NCBI GenBank assembly: GCA_017450065.1
Contig: JAFSYI010000042.1
Coordinates: 1 to 63,341 of the forward strand
Length of the DNA: 63,341 nucleotides
Source: Lachnospiraceae bacterium
Lineage (GTDB): Bacteria; Bacillota; Clostridia; Lachnospirales; Lachnospiraceae
Direction: 5' to 3'
The position numbers and the translations under genes are program-made. Of this stretch, positions 25,501-34,442 are shown piece by piece. Every line of letters begins with the position of its first letter. The first letter of the stretch is position 1. Below the pieces are notes generated by a model that was given only the letters and a program-made list of their open reading frames with translations, was not told the origin of the DNA and did not search any database.

Positions 25501-27180
25501 TTGGCAAGAAGAAAAAGCGGCGGTAAGGCGCTTAAGATAATCCCTCTGGGAGGACTTGAGCAGATAGGAATGAATATTACCGCCTTTGAATACGGAAACA
25601 GTATCGTGGTAGTTGACTGCGGACTGTCATTTCCCGAGGATAATATGCTCGGGATAGATCTGGTAATACCGGATATTACCTATTTGCAGGATAATGCGGA
25701 TAAGGTGGAGGCGATCGTGATCACTCACGGTCATGAGGATCATATCGGAGCGCTCCCATATGTTTTAAAGGAATTAAATGTTCCGGTTTATGCAACAAGA
25801 CTGACGACGGCTCTTATAGAAGGAAAGCTTAAGGAGCACGGTCTGCTGGATGTCGTAAGCAGAAATGTGGTATCGGCCGGAGATATAATAACGCTGGGTG
25901 CCTTTAAGGTTGAATTTATAAGGACAAACCACAGTATAGCCGATGCCTGTGCGCTGGCCATTACATCACCGGCCGGCACGGTCGTTCATACGGGAGATTT
26001 TAAAGTCGATTACACCCCTGTTTTCGGTGATGCCATAGACCTTCAACGCTTTGCCGAGCTCGGACGTAAGGGTGTTCTGGCTCTTATGTGTGATTCCACC
26101 AATGCCGAAAGACCGGGATTTACCAATTCGGAGAAGACGGTCGGTAAGAAGATCGACGCACTGTTTTCAGAGCATGAGGATTCGAGGATAATAGTATCGA
26201 CCTTTGCGAGCAATGTAGACAGGGTGCAGCAGATAATCGATGCCGCATACAGGCACGGACGCAAGGTGGTGCTTGAAGGACGCAGCATGGTAAATATAAT
26301 CCAGGCAGCAGCAGAGCTCGGTTATATAGACGCCCATGAAAATACTCTGATAGATATTGAGGATCTTAAGAATTATCCCGACAAAAAGACGGTAATAATA
26401 ACTACCGGTTCACAGGGCGAAACAATGGCTGCGCTTAACAGAATAGCCAACAGCACTCATAAGATATTGCAGATCAAACCCGGAGATACGGTGATCTTTT
26501 CATCAAACCCCATACCGGGCAATGAGAAGGCTGTTGCCAGGCTTATAAACGAGCTCAGCATGAAGGGCGCCGATGTAATATTCCAGGATGCCCATGTTTC
26601 GGGGCATGCCTGCCAGGAAGAGATCAAGCTGATATATACGCTGGTTAAGCCTAAATATGCGATACCCGTTCACGGCGAGTACAGGCATCTTAAGGCTCAG
26701 GCCGGTATAGCAAGGGAGCTTGGCATACCCAAAGAAAACATAATAATGATGGCAGCAGGCAAGGTCCTTTCCATAAATAAGAACGGCGCAAGGATAACAG
26801 ATGAGGTACAGACGGGCGCCGTCTTTGTGGACGGACTCGGTGTGGGTGATGTCGGCAATGTGGTCATCCGTGACAGGCAGCAGCTGGCGGAAGACGGTAT
26901 ACTTATGGCTGTTATGACCCTTGAACGCGGAACCAATATGGTGGTATCCGGTCCCGATATAGTTACACGCGGGTTTATATATGTTAAGGAATCCGATGAG
27001 GTCATGGATGAGATGCGGGAAGTCCTTAACAATGCCATGGATAAGATACATGAGAAAAACATCATGGACTGGGGCAAGATGAGAAATATCATCAAGGATG
27101 CCCTGTCAGGATATGTCTGGAAGAAAATGAAGAGACGACCTATGATAATGCCGATAATCATGGAAACGGACCAGGAGTAG
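25501..27180 (+). CDS. rnj: Ribonuclease J
   Basis: 559-residue metallo-beta-lactamase/beta-CASP ribonuclease with 5'-3' exonuclease and endonuclease activity, central to mRNA decay and rRNA maturation in Firmicutes. The zinc motif H-G-H-E-D-H is at residues 76-81. The beta-CASP region has C-D-S-T-N-A, S-T-F-A-S-N, G-R-S-M, T-T-G-S-Q-G-E and H-V-S-G-H. The start is TTG at 25501, with GGAGGA 5-8 nt upstream; the protein reads A-R-R-K-S-G-G-K from there. The following gene starts three bases after the stop. Confidence 0.96.
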   Translation: MARRKSGGKALKIIPLGGLEQIGMNITAFEYGNSIVVVDCGLSFPEDNMLGIDLVIPDITYLQDNADKVEAIVITHGHEDHIGALPYVLKELNVPVYATRLTTALIEGKLKEHGLLDVVSRNVVSAGDIITLGAFKVEFIRTNHSIADACALAITSPAGTVVHTGDFKVDYTPVFGDAIDLQRFAELGRKGVLALMCDSTNAERPGFTNSEKTVGKKIDALFSEHEDSRIIVSTFASNVDRVQQIIDAAYRHGRKVVLEGRSMVNIIQAAAELGYIDAHENTLIDIEDLKNYPDKKTVIITTGSQGETMAALNRIANSTHKILQIKPGDTVIFSSNPIPGNEKAVARLINELSMKGADVIFQDAHVSGHACQEEIKLIYTLVKPKYAIPVHGEYRHLKAQAGIARELGIPKENIIMMAAGKVLSINKNGARITDEVQTGAVFVDGLGVGDVGNVVIRDRQQLAEDGILMAVMTLERGTNMVVSGPDIVTRGFIYVKESDEVMDEMREVLNNAMDKIHEKNIMDWGKMRNIIKDALSGYVWKKMKRRPMIMPIIMETDQE

Positions 27181-27183
27181 ATT

Positions 27184-27525
27184 ATGTCTAATGAACGCTT
27201 TGAAAGGGCGCTTGACGACCTTCTTGAGATTTTAAGAAATACTGAAGAATATGTAAATTACCGGAATACGTTTTCGGCCATAAGGGATGATGAGGGGGCA
27301 ATGGAATGCGTCGACAGGATAAGGGAGCTTAACGTGGCCGTACAGGGAATGAGCGAGGATGAGTACGAGCGCGAATCAGACAATATTTCGGCGAAGATGG
27401 AAGAGCTGTGCAGTGATTCCAAAGTATCGGATTTCATACTGGCGGAAGTGGATTTCTCAAGACTGTACCAGTATATTACAGACCGTATCGTAAGTACCTT
27501 GGATGAGGAGACGTCATCCTATTAA
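27184..27525 (+). CDS. YlbF-family protein
   Basis: 113 residues, mostly helical, with the Com_YlbF pattern of alternating charged and hydrophobic positions (D-L-L-E-I-L-R-N-T-E-E-Y to Y-Q-Y-I-T-D-R-I-V). In Bacillus YlbF works with YmcA and YaaT to steer RNase Y. Its place directly after RNase J fits a role in RNA turnover. Identification rests on length, helix pattern and context. Confidence 0.75.
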   Translation: MSNERFERALDDLLEILRNTEEYVNYRNTFSAIRDDEGAMECVDRIRELNVAVQGMSEDEYERESDNISAKMEELCSDSKVSDFILAEVDFSRLYQYITDRIVSTLDEETSSY

Positions 27526-27551
27526 CAGGAGGCCTTAAATAGGGTTTTTAT

Positions 27552-28145
27552 ATGAAAGCAGTAGATTTAACAGTCAGTTTTATGGGAACAGTGGTGCGCG
27601 GAGTGCTGTTGGTAGTCTGCGCGGTTGTTGTCATTAATGTAGGAAAGAAAGCATATGATTTCGGCTTCAGGATATTTACCGAGGGACCGGTAGCCGAAGC
27701 TCCCGGCAGGGATATAATAATGTCGGTGGACAAGGGTGAAGGCCTGACCGATGTATCAAAGAAGCTGGAAGAGAAGGGTATAACCAGCGATTGGATGCTC
27801 TTCTTCATACAGGCCAAGCTGTCGGAATACAAGGGCAAGATAGAACCCGGTACCTATACTCTTAACAATTCACTGACAACGGATGAGCTCATGGCGATAC
27901 TGACAAAGGCCGAAACTGAGAAAAAAGAAGGGGAATCGGATGAATACATACCTGATGAGCTTACCGAGAACCTGAATGAGGCCGATCAGGTATATGACAG
28001 TACAATGCCTGTCCAGTCAGGTTCCGATCTTGTCGAAGGTGACTTAGAAGAGGGCGAAACGCCTTACGAGGGTGAAGACGGAGAGATCGATATAGAGATA
28101 ATGACGGATGATTCCGCAGAACCTGCCGGAGAGACGGGAGAGTGA
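27552..28145 (+). CDS. MltG-like membrane protein without the lytic domain
   Basis: 197 residues. One N-terminal membrane segment (V-L-L-V-V-C-A-V-V-V-I-N-V-G), then a LysM-like domain with the MltG pattern I-M-S-V-D-K-G-E-G-L-T-D-V-S-K-K-L and G-K-I-E-P-G-T-Y-T-L. After residue 125 only an acidic tail follows. The catalytic YceG domain of endolytic transglycosylase MltG is absent, so it should not cleave glycan. It may bind peptidoglycan or scaffold division proteins. No frameshift is evident, so this short form looks genuine. Confidence 0.8.
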   Translation: MKAVDLTVSFMGTVVRGVLLVVCAVVVINVGKKAYDFGFRIFTEGPVAEAPGRDIIMSVDKGEGLTDVSKKLEEKGITSDWMLFFIQAKLSEYKGKIEPGTYTLNNSLTTDELMAILTKAETEKKEGESDEYIPDELTENLNEADQVYDSTMPVQSGSDLVEGDLEEGETPYEGEDGEIDIEIMTDDSAEPAGETGE

Positions 28146-28149
28146 CACG

Positions 28150-28821
28150 GTGGGAGACGGATATATTGAAGATGAAAGAGTCGGCGCCTATATAGAATCG
28201 TTAAATGCCGGAAATGAAGGCTTCCTTGCAGAGCTTGAGACAAAAGCAAGGCAGGACCGCATCCCTATAATAAGACCGCAGGTACAGAGCCTTCTTAAGA
28301 CGATAATTACGGGACTCAGGCCGGCAGAGATCCTTGAGGTGGGAACGGCCGTGGGTTTCTCGGCCATAATGATGGCACAGAGCTCATCTCCGTCCTGCAG
28401 GATAACAACAATAGAGAATTACGGGAAACGGATCCCCCTGGCTCTTGAGAATTTCAGGGCATCGGGATATTCAGACAGGATAACGCTCATGGAGGGCGAT
28501 GCGGCCGGAGTACTGAAGGACCTTAAGGATGTAACCTATGACCTTGTTTTCATGGATGCAGCCAAGGGACAGTATCTTAATTTCTTTGAGGATGTCATGA
28601 GAGTGTTAAGACCGGGCGGCGTACTTGTTTCCGACAATGTGCTTCAGGACGGGGACATCATACAGTCGAGGTTCGCGGTGCGCAGACGTGACAGGACCAT
28701 ACATTCGAGGATGAGAGAATATCTGTATGTTCTTACACATGATGACCGGCTGAGTACAACGATACTGCCGATGGGTGACGGAGTCACGGTCAGCGTTAAA
28801 CGGTTCTGTCCGGAAACGTGA
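28150..28821 (+). CDS. SAM-dependent O-methyltransferase (family 3)
   Basis: 223 residues. It contains E-I-L-E-V-G-T-A-V-G-F-S-A-I (SAM-binding motif I), E-G-D-A-A-G-V-L, and D-L-V-F-M-D-A-A-K-G-Q-Y (metal and substrate region) as in catechol O-methyltransferase-like enzymes; bacterial members also include TrmR, which methylates tRNA wobble 5-hydroxyuridine. GTG at 28150 is preferred (GGAG 9 nt upstream); an upstream ATG at 28108 overlaps the previous gene and lacks a ribosome site. With the U32 peptidase-family protein next door, a tRNA wobble-modification (TrmR with TrhP) role is plausible. Confidence 0.85.
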   Translation: MGDGYIEDERVGAYIESLNAGNEGFLAELETKARQDRIPIIRPQVQSLLKTIITGLRPAEILEVGTAVGFSAIMMAQSSSPSCRITTIENYGKRIPLALENFRASGYSDRITLMEGDAAGVLKDLKDVTYDLVFMDAAKGQYLNFFEDVMRVLRPGGVLVSDNVLQDGDIIQSRFAVRRRDRTIHSRMREYLYVLTHDDRLSTTILPMGDGVTVSVKRFCPET

Positions 28822-28899
28822 ACGGTAAAAGGCAGAGAAGCATAAAGCAGTAAAAAGCAGTAAAAGACTGCAAAATACAGAGAAATTGAAAAATCAAGA

Positions 28900-28929
28900 C
28901 AGGATTTAATAAATCAGGATTTAATAAAT
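28900..28929 (+). repeat. Tandem duplication of a 15-nt AT-rich unit
   Basis: CAGGATTTAATAAAT occurs twice head to tail just before the U32 gene, about 29 nt upstream of its start. A looser AAGCAGTAAAA repeat lies at about 28844-28864. It looks like local slippage in an untranslated gap. Confidence 0.7.
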
Positions 28930-28957
28930 TGGTCATATAACGGAGTGAACTGAGGAA

Positions 28958-30247
28958 ATGATCAGAAACAGGAAGCCGGAGCTTCTGGTACCTGCCGGCA
29001 GTCCGGAGGTACTGAAAACAGCAGTGGTGTTCGGCGCCGATGCGGTATACATAGGCGGAGAGGCATTCGGACTTAGAGCCAAGGCCAGGAATTTTTCTGC
29101 ACAGGAGATGGCAGACGGGATTGATTTTGCCCATGAACACGGGGTCAGGGTGCACGTAACCGTCAATATCCTGGCACATAATGCCGATCTTAAGGGAGCG
29201 GAGGAATATTTAAGAGAACTTAAGGAACTGAAACCGGACGCGCTTATAATAGCGGATCCTGGGATATTCACACTGGCAAGGGAAATATGCCCGGAAATTG
29301 ATATACATATAAGCACTCAGGCAAACAATACCAATTATATGACTTATGATTTCTGGTACAGACAGGGTGCGAAGAGAGTCGTGTCTGCCAGGGAGCTCTC
29401 ACTTAAGGAAATAAAGGAAATAAGGGAGCATATACCTGAGGATATGGAAATAGAGAGCTTCATTCACGGAGCAATGTGCATATCCTATTCCGGAAGATGC
29501 CTTCTGAGCAGCTTCCTTACGGGAAGAGACGCAAACAGAGGGGCATGCACCCACCCGTGCAGATGGAAATATACCCTTATGGAAGAGACAAGACCCGGTG
29601 AGTATATGCCGGTGTTTGAGAATGACAGAGGCACCTTCATATTTAATTCCAAGGATCTGTGCATGATAGAGCATATCCCGGAAATGATAAATGCCGGTAT
29701 CGACAGCTTCAAGATAGAAGGCAGGATGAAGACGGCGCTGTATGTTGCCACGGTGGCCAGGACTTACAGGAAGGCAATAGACGATTATCTTGAATCGGAA
29801 CGGAAATATCAGGATAACATGGACTGGTACAGGCATGAAATAGGCCAGTGTACCTACAGGCAGTTCACGACCGGCTTCTATTTCGGAAAGCCGGATGAGA
29901 ACACCCAGATTTATGATAACAGCACATATGTGAGGGAATCGGTATATCTGGGTATGATAGAGGGTGTTACGGGAAGCGGTGCCGAAGGAAGCGGCAGGCA
30001 GACAGTCTCCTTAAGGCAGAAAAATAAATTCTGTACCGGCGATGAGATAGAGGTTATGAAGCCGGATGGACGTGATATCAGGGCGAAGGTCGTGCGTATA
30101 GCGGATGAAGAGGGAAATCCGCAGGAATCTGCCCCTCATGCAGGGCAGAAGCTGTCCGTGACTCTTGAGCCGGTGGAAGACACCGAAGCTTCGGGAACGT
30201 CAGGATTCCTGTCGGAATATGATATCTTGAGGGCATCAAAGGCCTGA
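28958..30247 (+). CDS. Peptidase U32 family protein (TrhP/RlhA-like)
   Basis: 429 residues. Family markers: E-L-L-V-P-A-G-S-P-E-V-L at the start, G-A-D-A-V-Y-I-G-G, the cysteine-bearing G-A-M-C-I-S-Y-S-G-R-C-L-L-S and R-G-A-C-T-H-P-C-R-W, and I-E-G-R-M-K. Though named for collagenase PrtC, characterised members hydroxylate RNA bases using prephenate (TrhP for tRNA U34, RlhA for 23S C2501). Next to a family 3 methyltransferase like TrmR, a tRNA U34 5-methoxyuridine pathway is the best guess. Confidence 0.88.
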   Translation: MIRNRKPELLVPAGSPEVLKTAVVFGADAVYIGGEAFGLRAKARNFSAQEMADGIDFAHEHGVRVHVTVNILAHNADLKGAEEYLRELKELKPDALIIADPGIFTLAREICPEIDIHISTQANNTNYMTYDFWYRQGAKRVVSARELSLKEIKEIREHIPEDMEIESFIHGAMCISYSGRCLLSSFLTGRDANRGACTHPCRWKYTLMEETRPGEYMPVFENDRGTFIFNSKDLCMIEHIPEMINAGIDSFKIEGRMKTALYVATVARTYRKAIDDYLESERKYQDNMDWYRHEIGQCTYRQFTTGFYFGKPDENTQIYDNSTYVRESVYLGMIEGVTGSGAEGSGRQTVSLRQKNKFCTGDEIEVMKPDGRDIRAKVVRIADEEGNPQESAPHAGQKLSVTLEPVEDTEASGTSGFLSEYDILRASKA

Positions 30248-30311
30248 CCTTGATAATAAGCCGGATACCGCGGCATATGCGGGCAATCCTGCGGATGAGG
30301 TGCAGTACATA

Positions 30312-31250
30312 ATGAGTTTACTGACAATAGTCGTACCATGCTATAACGAAGAGGCGGCTCTTCCGCTGTTTTATGACGAGATCAGCAGGACGATTGATGA
30401 TTTTAAAAATACAGAGCCGGATCTGTCATTTGAGCTGCTGTTTATAGATGACGGCTCCAAAGACCGGACTATCGAGATAATAAAAGAATTAAGAGCCGGG
30501 GACGAGAGAGTGCATTATGTGTCTTTCTCAAGGAATTTCGGCAAGGAAGCAGGTATTTATGCCGGACTTGAGAACGCGGCCGGGGATTACGTCGTGATAA
30601 TGGATGCCGATCTTCAGGATCCGCCATCGCTCCTGCCGGAAATGTACGCTGCGGTCACCAGGGAAGGCTATGATACGGCAGCGACAAGGAGAGTCACCAG
30701 ACAGGGAGAACCTCCGGTGCGTTCATTCTTTGCAAGACAGTTCTATAAGATAATGAACAGTGTGACCGACCTTGAGATAATGGATGGTGCCAGAGACTAC
30801 AGGATCATGACCAGAACCATGGTGAATGCAGTACTCGGCATGAAGGAATACAACCGTTTTACCAAGGGAATATACAGCTGGGTCGGGTTTAAGACCAAGT
30901 GGATAGATTATGAGAACAGAGAACGTGTGGCGGGAGAGACGAAATGGAACTTCTGGAAGCTTCTGCTGTATTCGATAGAGGGCTTTGTAGGGTTTACCAC
31001 CGCACCGCTTACCATTGCGGCTGTGATAGGACTGTTCTTTACCCTTGCGGCCTTTATAATGATAGTTTTCATTATAATAAGAACCCTGATCTACGGTGAT
31101 CCCACAAGCGGCTGGCCGTCAATGATCTGTATTATGGTCTTTATGGGCGGAGTGCAGCTCTTCTGCATAGGCCTTGTAGGCGAATATCTGGCCAAAACCT
31201 ATCTTGAAACAAAGAACAGGCCCATATACATAGCCCGTGAAAAAGAATGA
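30312..31250 (+). CDS. Family 2 glycosyltransferase, DPM1/GtrB type with two membrane helices
   Basis: 312 residues. GT-A fold at the N-terminus (T-I-V-V-P-C-Y-N-E-E), nucleotide-sugar motifs D-D-G-S-K-D and D-A-D-L-Q-D-P-P, then two C-terminal membrane helices (A-A-V-I-G-L-F-F and I-C-I-M-V-F-M-G). This architecture makes undecaprenyl-phosphate-linked sugar for wall or polysaccharide decoration. ATG at 30312 has GAGGTG 9 nt upstream; a GTG at 30300 is less likely. First of three glycosyltransferases in a row. Confidence 0.9.
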   Translation: MSLLTIVVPCYNEEAALPLFYDEISRTIDDFKNTEPDLSFELLFIDDGSKDRTIEIIKELRAGDERVHYVSFSRNFGKEAGIYAGLENAAGDYVVIMDADLQDPPSLLPEMYAAVTREGYDTAATRRVTRQGEPPVRSFFARQFYKIMNSVTDLEIMDGARDYRIMTRTMVNAVLGMKEYNRFTKGIYSWVGFKTKWIDYENRERVAGETKWNFWKLLLYSIEGFVGFTTAPLTIAAVIGLFFTLAAFIMIVFIIIRTLIYGDPTSGWPSMICIMVFMGGVQLFCIGLVGEYLAKTYLETKNRPIYIAREKE

Positions 31251-31273
31251 AAAGATTATACAGGAGATGATGG

Positions 31274-32320
31274 ATGAAGCTTATAATCCAGATCCCGTGT
31301 CTTAATGAGGCAGAAACCCTGGAGATCGCACTTAACGATCTTCCGAAGCACATTGACGGGATAGATGAAATAGAAATCTTAATAATCAATGACGGAAGCG
31401 TGGATAATACGGTTGAGGTAGCCAGAAAATGGGGTGTTAACCATATAGTCAGCTTCACGAAGAATAAGGGCCTGGCCAAGGGATTCATGGCGGGAATAGA
31501 TGCGTGTCTTCGAAACGGCGCAGACATAATCGTCAACACCGATGCCGATAATCAGTACTGCGGAGACGATATAGAGAAGCTGGTACGTCCGATACTTGAT
31601 AAGAAGGCCGATGTAGTGATAGGAGAGAGACCGATAGATGCAACGGAACACTTCTCTCCCCTTAAGAAGAAGCTCCAGCATTTCGGAAGCTACGTAGTAA
31701 GAGTGGCTTCAAAGACCGATATACCGGATGCGCCCAGCGGTTTCAGGGCATTCTCGAGAGATGCGGCGATGCATCTTAATGTGATGAATAATTATACATA
31801 TACGCTTGAGACTATTGTTCAGGCAGGCCGGACCAGCATGGCCATAACCTCCGTTCCCATAAGGACCAACGGAGAGCTTAGGAAATCAAGGCTGTTTCAC
31901 TCCATGTTCGGCTATGTCAAGAGGTCTATGCTGACCATAGTCCGTGCATTTATGATGTACAGACCGCTGACTTTTTTCTCAATATTGGGACTTATTCCTT
32001 TTACGATCGGCTTTGCGGTTGCGGTCCGATTCCTGATATATTTTATAAAAGGCGCGGGGAACGGCCATATCCAGTCACTGGTGCTTTCATCAACGCTCAT
32101 GCTTCTTGGTTTTGTTACTTTTGTAATGGGTATGCAGGCGGATCTTATAGCCAATAACCGTAAGCTGCTTGAAGACATACAGTACAGGGTGAGAAGGCTG
32201 GATTACGATGAAGAGGCGCGGGAGGCCTTAAAGGAAGCCATGGATCCGGTACTGAAGGATATAAAGGAAGTAAAACCGGAAGGATCGGAGACTAAGACCC
32301 GGGAAACAGGGAATCTGTAA
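31274..32320 (+). CDS. Family 2 glycosyltransferase with C-terminal membrane helices
   Basis: 348 residues. GT-A domain with I-Q-I-P-C-L-N-E-A, I-I-N-D-G-S-V-D-N-T and N-T-D-A-D-N-Q-Y, then two membrane helices (about 235-300) and a charged cytoplasmic tail. Similar in plan to the previous gene but not a close copy. AGGAG precedes the ATG. Likely builds a lipid-linked saccharide; donor and acceptor unknown. Confidence 0.88.
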   Translation: MKLIIQIPCLNEAETLEIALNDLPKHIDGIDEIEILIINDGSVDNTVEVARKWGVNHIVSFTKNKGLAKGFMAGIDACLRNGADIIVNTDADNQYCGDDIEKLVRPILDKKADVVIGERPIDATEHFSPLKKKLQHFGSYVVRVASKTDIPDAPSGFRAFSRDAAMHLNVMNNYTYTLETIVQAGRTSMAITSVPIRTNGELRKSRLFHSMFGYVKRSMLTIVRAFMMYRPLTFFSILGLIPFTIGFAVAVRFLIYFIKGAGNGHIQSLVLSSTLMLLGFVTFVMGMQADLIANNRKLLEDIQYRVRRLDYDEEAREALKEAMDPVLKDIKEVKPEGSETKTRETGNL

Positions 32321-32356
32321 GTATATTTCTAAGGAAAGGGATATCTGCGGCAGAAT

Positions 32357-33589
32357 ATGCGAGATGAAGGAAGGGAAGATATATCGGAAACAAAGAAGTG
32401 GGTGCTCATAGGTCCGGTTTATCCGTATAAGGGAGGCATATCCCATTATACCGGCCTTATGTACAGAGCGCTGAGTAAGGTACATGATACCATTATGATC
32501 TCGTATAAGATGCAGTATCCAAGGCTCCTGTTTAAGAAGGAGCAGAGAGATTATGACAATGATACCTTCAGGGTTGAGAATACCCGGTTCCTTATAAATA
32601 CTGCGAACCCGTTTAATATACTTGCGACTGCGCGCAGGATAGTTAAGCTTGATCCCGGAAAAGTTATAATACAGTGGTGGCATCCATATTTCGCACCGTG
32701 CTATGTACTGCTTGCCGGAATGCTTAAGAAAGCAGGGATACAGGTGATCTATATATGTCATAATGTATTCCCGCATGAGAGATTTCCGCTTGATAAGCAG
32801 CTTACGAAAATGGCACTTAAGAGAGGAAATAAATATGTGCTTCACGCACAGGATGAGGTTAAGGAACTCCTGTCCATACGCCCCGATGCGGATTACAGGG
32901 TAACGGTGCATCCCACATACAGCGCTTTTAATTTTGAGAACATGGATATCCTTACGGCAAGGAAGAAGCTCGGGATTCCGGAGGATGAGCAGGTGATGCT
33001 CTTTTTTGGCTTTGTCAGGGAATATAAAGGATTAAAGCATCTTATCAATGCAGAGGCCATACTGGCGGACCGGTACAATAAGAACAGACAGGAATCGGCA
33101 GGAGACGATACAGATAACGGGAATGCTTCTGCAGAAGGAACCGAAGTATTACCGGGGATCCCGAAATTATATATAGTCGGAGATTTTGACGGAAACAGGG
33201 ATGAATATCTTGAGCTTATAGACAGGCAGGGTATAAGAGACCATGTAACCGTAATAGACGGATATGTACCGGATAAGGAAGTAGAGAAATACTTTTCGGC
33301 CGCAGATCTTGTCGTACTTCCGTATGAATCCGCAACACAGAGCGGTATAGTTCAGATAGCTTACGGCTTCAGAAAGCCTGTTATCGTTACCAATGTGGGA
33401 GGGCTTCCCGAGGTGGTTGATGACGGGGTTACGGGCGATATCATAGAGCCGTTTGATGACAATGCGCTTGCAGAAGCAATTTACAGATATTTTGCCGAAG
33501 GCAGACAGGAAGCATATACGCAGGGAATCATTGAAAGAGAATACAGATTTTCGTGGGACAGAATGGCAGAACTTCTGTCCGGGATGTAG
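32357..33589 (+). CDS. Family 4 glycosyltransferase (GT-B fold)
   Basis: 410 residues. The N-terminal Rossmann domain shows G-P-V-Y-P-Y-K-G-G-I-S-H-Y. The C-terminal domain has F-G-F-V-R-E-Y-K-G, A-D-L-V-V-L-P-Y-E-S and G-L-P-E-V-V-D-D-G-V-T-G, the donor-binding E-x7-E-type region of GT4. A hydrophilic 25-residue insertion (E-S-A-G-D-D-T-D-N-G onward) breaks the C-terminal domain. The start ATG lacks a good ribosome site and may be off by a few codons. Confidence 0.88.
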   Translation: MRDEGREDISETKKWVLIGPVYPYKGGISHYTGLMYRALSKVHDTIMISYKMQYPRLLFKKEQRDYDNDTFRVENTRFLINTANPFNILATARRIVKLDPGKVIIQWWHPYFAPCYVLLAGMLKKAGIQVIYICHNVFPHERFPLDKQLTKMALKRGNKYVLHAQDEVKELLSIRPDADYRVTVHPTYSAFNFENMDILTARKKLGIPEDEQVMLFFGFVREYKGLKHLINAEAILADRYNKNRQESAGDDTDNGNASAEGTEVLPGIPKLYIVGDFDGNRDEYLELIDRQGIRDHVTVIDGYVPDKEVEKYFSAADLVVLPYESATQSGIVQIAYGFRKPVIVTNVGGLPEVVDDGVTGDIIEPFDDNALAEAIYRYFAEGRQEAYTQGIIEREYRFSWDRMAELLSGM

Positions 33590-33618
33590 TTAACCTGTGT
33601 CCGGATTTATGATATAAT
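33590..33618 (+). promoter_or_regulatory. Promoter of the cpsB-yveK-cpsD operon
   Basis: TTAACC (33590-33595), 17-nt spacer, TATAAT (33613-33618) preceded by TGA, giving an extended -10. It lies 36 nt before the TTG start of cpsB, so the regulatory genes can be transcribed separately from the glycosyltransferases. Confidence 0.6.
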
Positions 33619-33653
33619 CCTGTTTTGCCGGCTATACTGACAGGAGACAGAAC

Positions 33654-34385
33654 TTGTATTACCTTGATATGCACAATCATATAATCCCGGGGGTCGATGA
33701 CGGATCCAGGAATATGGAGATGTCGCTTCAGATGCTCGATCATGCATATAATGAAGGGATAAGAGCCCTGATACTTACGCCTCATTACCATGGTGGTTAT
33801 GTTGAGACGGAAAGATCCAGGATAGACGAGGTATTTGCACAGCTTAAGGAACTGTCCGCAAAGGTACATCCTGAGCTTAAGCTTTTTATCGGAAGTGAGA
33901 TATATTATTATCCCAGCGTGCCCGAATGGATAGAGGAGGGCAGGGTACATACTCTGGCCGATTCAAGTTACGTACTCATAGAATTCTCGCCTGCGGTTGA
34001 AAAAAGAGAGCTGACGGACGCGGTTAAGAATATCTGCAGCTTCGGCTACCGTCCGGTACTGGCTCATGTTGAGCGGTATGACTGTCTGGTCCGTGATCCC
34101 GGTCTTATAGAAGACCTTATAGGAAGAGGAGCATACATACAGGTGAATTCAAGATCCGTAACCGGAGAAGGCGGGATGAGGATCAGGCGTTTTATAAAAA
34201 AGCTTCTTAAGGAAGAGTGGATACACTTTATCGGAACGGACGCACACAGTATGGGGTCAAGAAAGCCGGATATGGCTGAATGTGCCGAATATATACTTAA
34301 GAAGTGTGATGAGGAATATGCATCGGCCATACTGTTCGGGAACGCGGTAAACATAGTGAATAATAAGTCTGTTAGAAGGCTTTAG
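33654..34385 (+). CDS. Capsular polysaccharide tyrosine-protein phosphatase CpsB/YwqE (PHP family)
   Basis: 243 residues. PHP metal motif D-M-H-N-H-I-I-P-G-V-D-D-G-S at the N-terminus, T-P-H-Y-H, then S-E-I-Y-Y-Y-P and I-G-T-D-A-H-S-M-G-S-R near the end. It dephosphorylates the tyrosine kinase encoded two genes on. Start TTG at 33654, with AGGAG 7 nt before. The CpsB-YveK-CpsD trio is the standard bacterial tyrosine-phosphorylation switch for exopolysaccharide chain length. Confidence 0.93.
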   Translation: MYYLDMHNHIIPGVDDGSRNMEMSLQMLDHAYNEGIRALILTPHYHGGYVETERSRIDEVFAQLKELSAKVHPELKLFIGSEIYYYPSVPEWIEEGRVHTLADSSYVLIEFSPAVEKRELTDAVKNICSFGYRPVLAHVERYDCLVRDPGLIEDLIGRGAYIQVNSRSVTGEGGMRIRRFIKKLLKEEWIHFIGTDAHSMGSRKPDMAECAEYILKKCDEEYASAILFGNAVNIVNNKSVRRL

Positions 34386-34442
34386 ATACAGTAACTGTAC
34401 AGAACACGGAATAACAGAGAATATGATCCGGAAAGGGATTTG

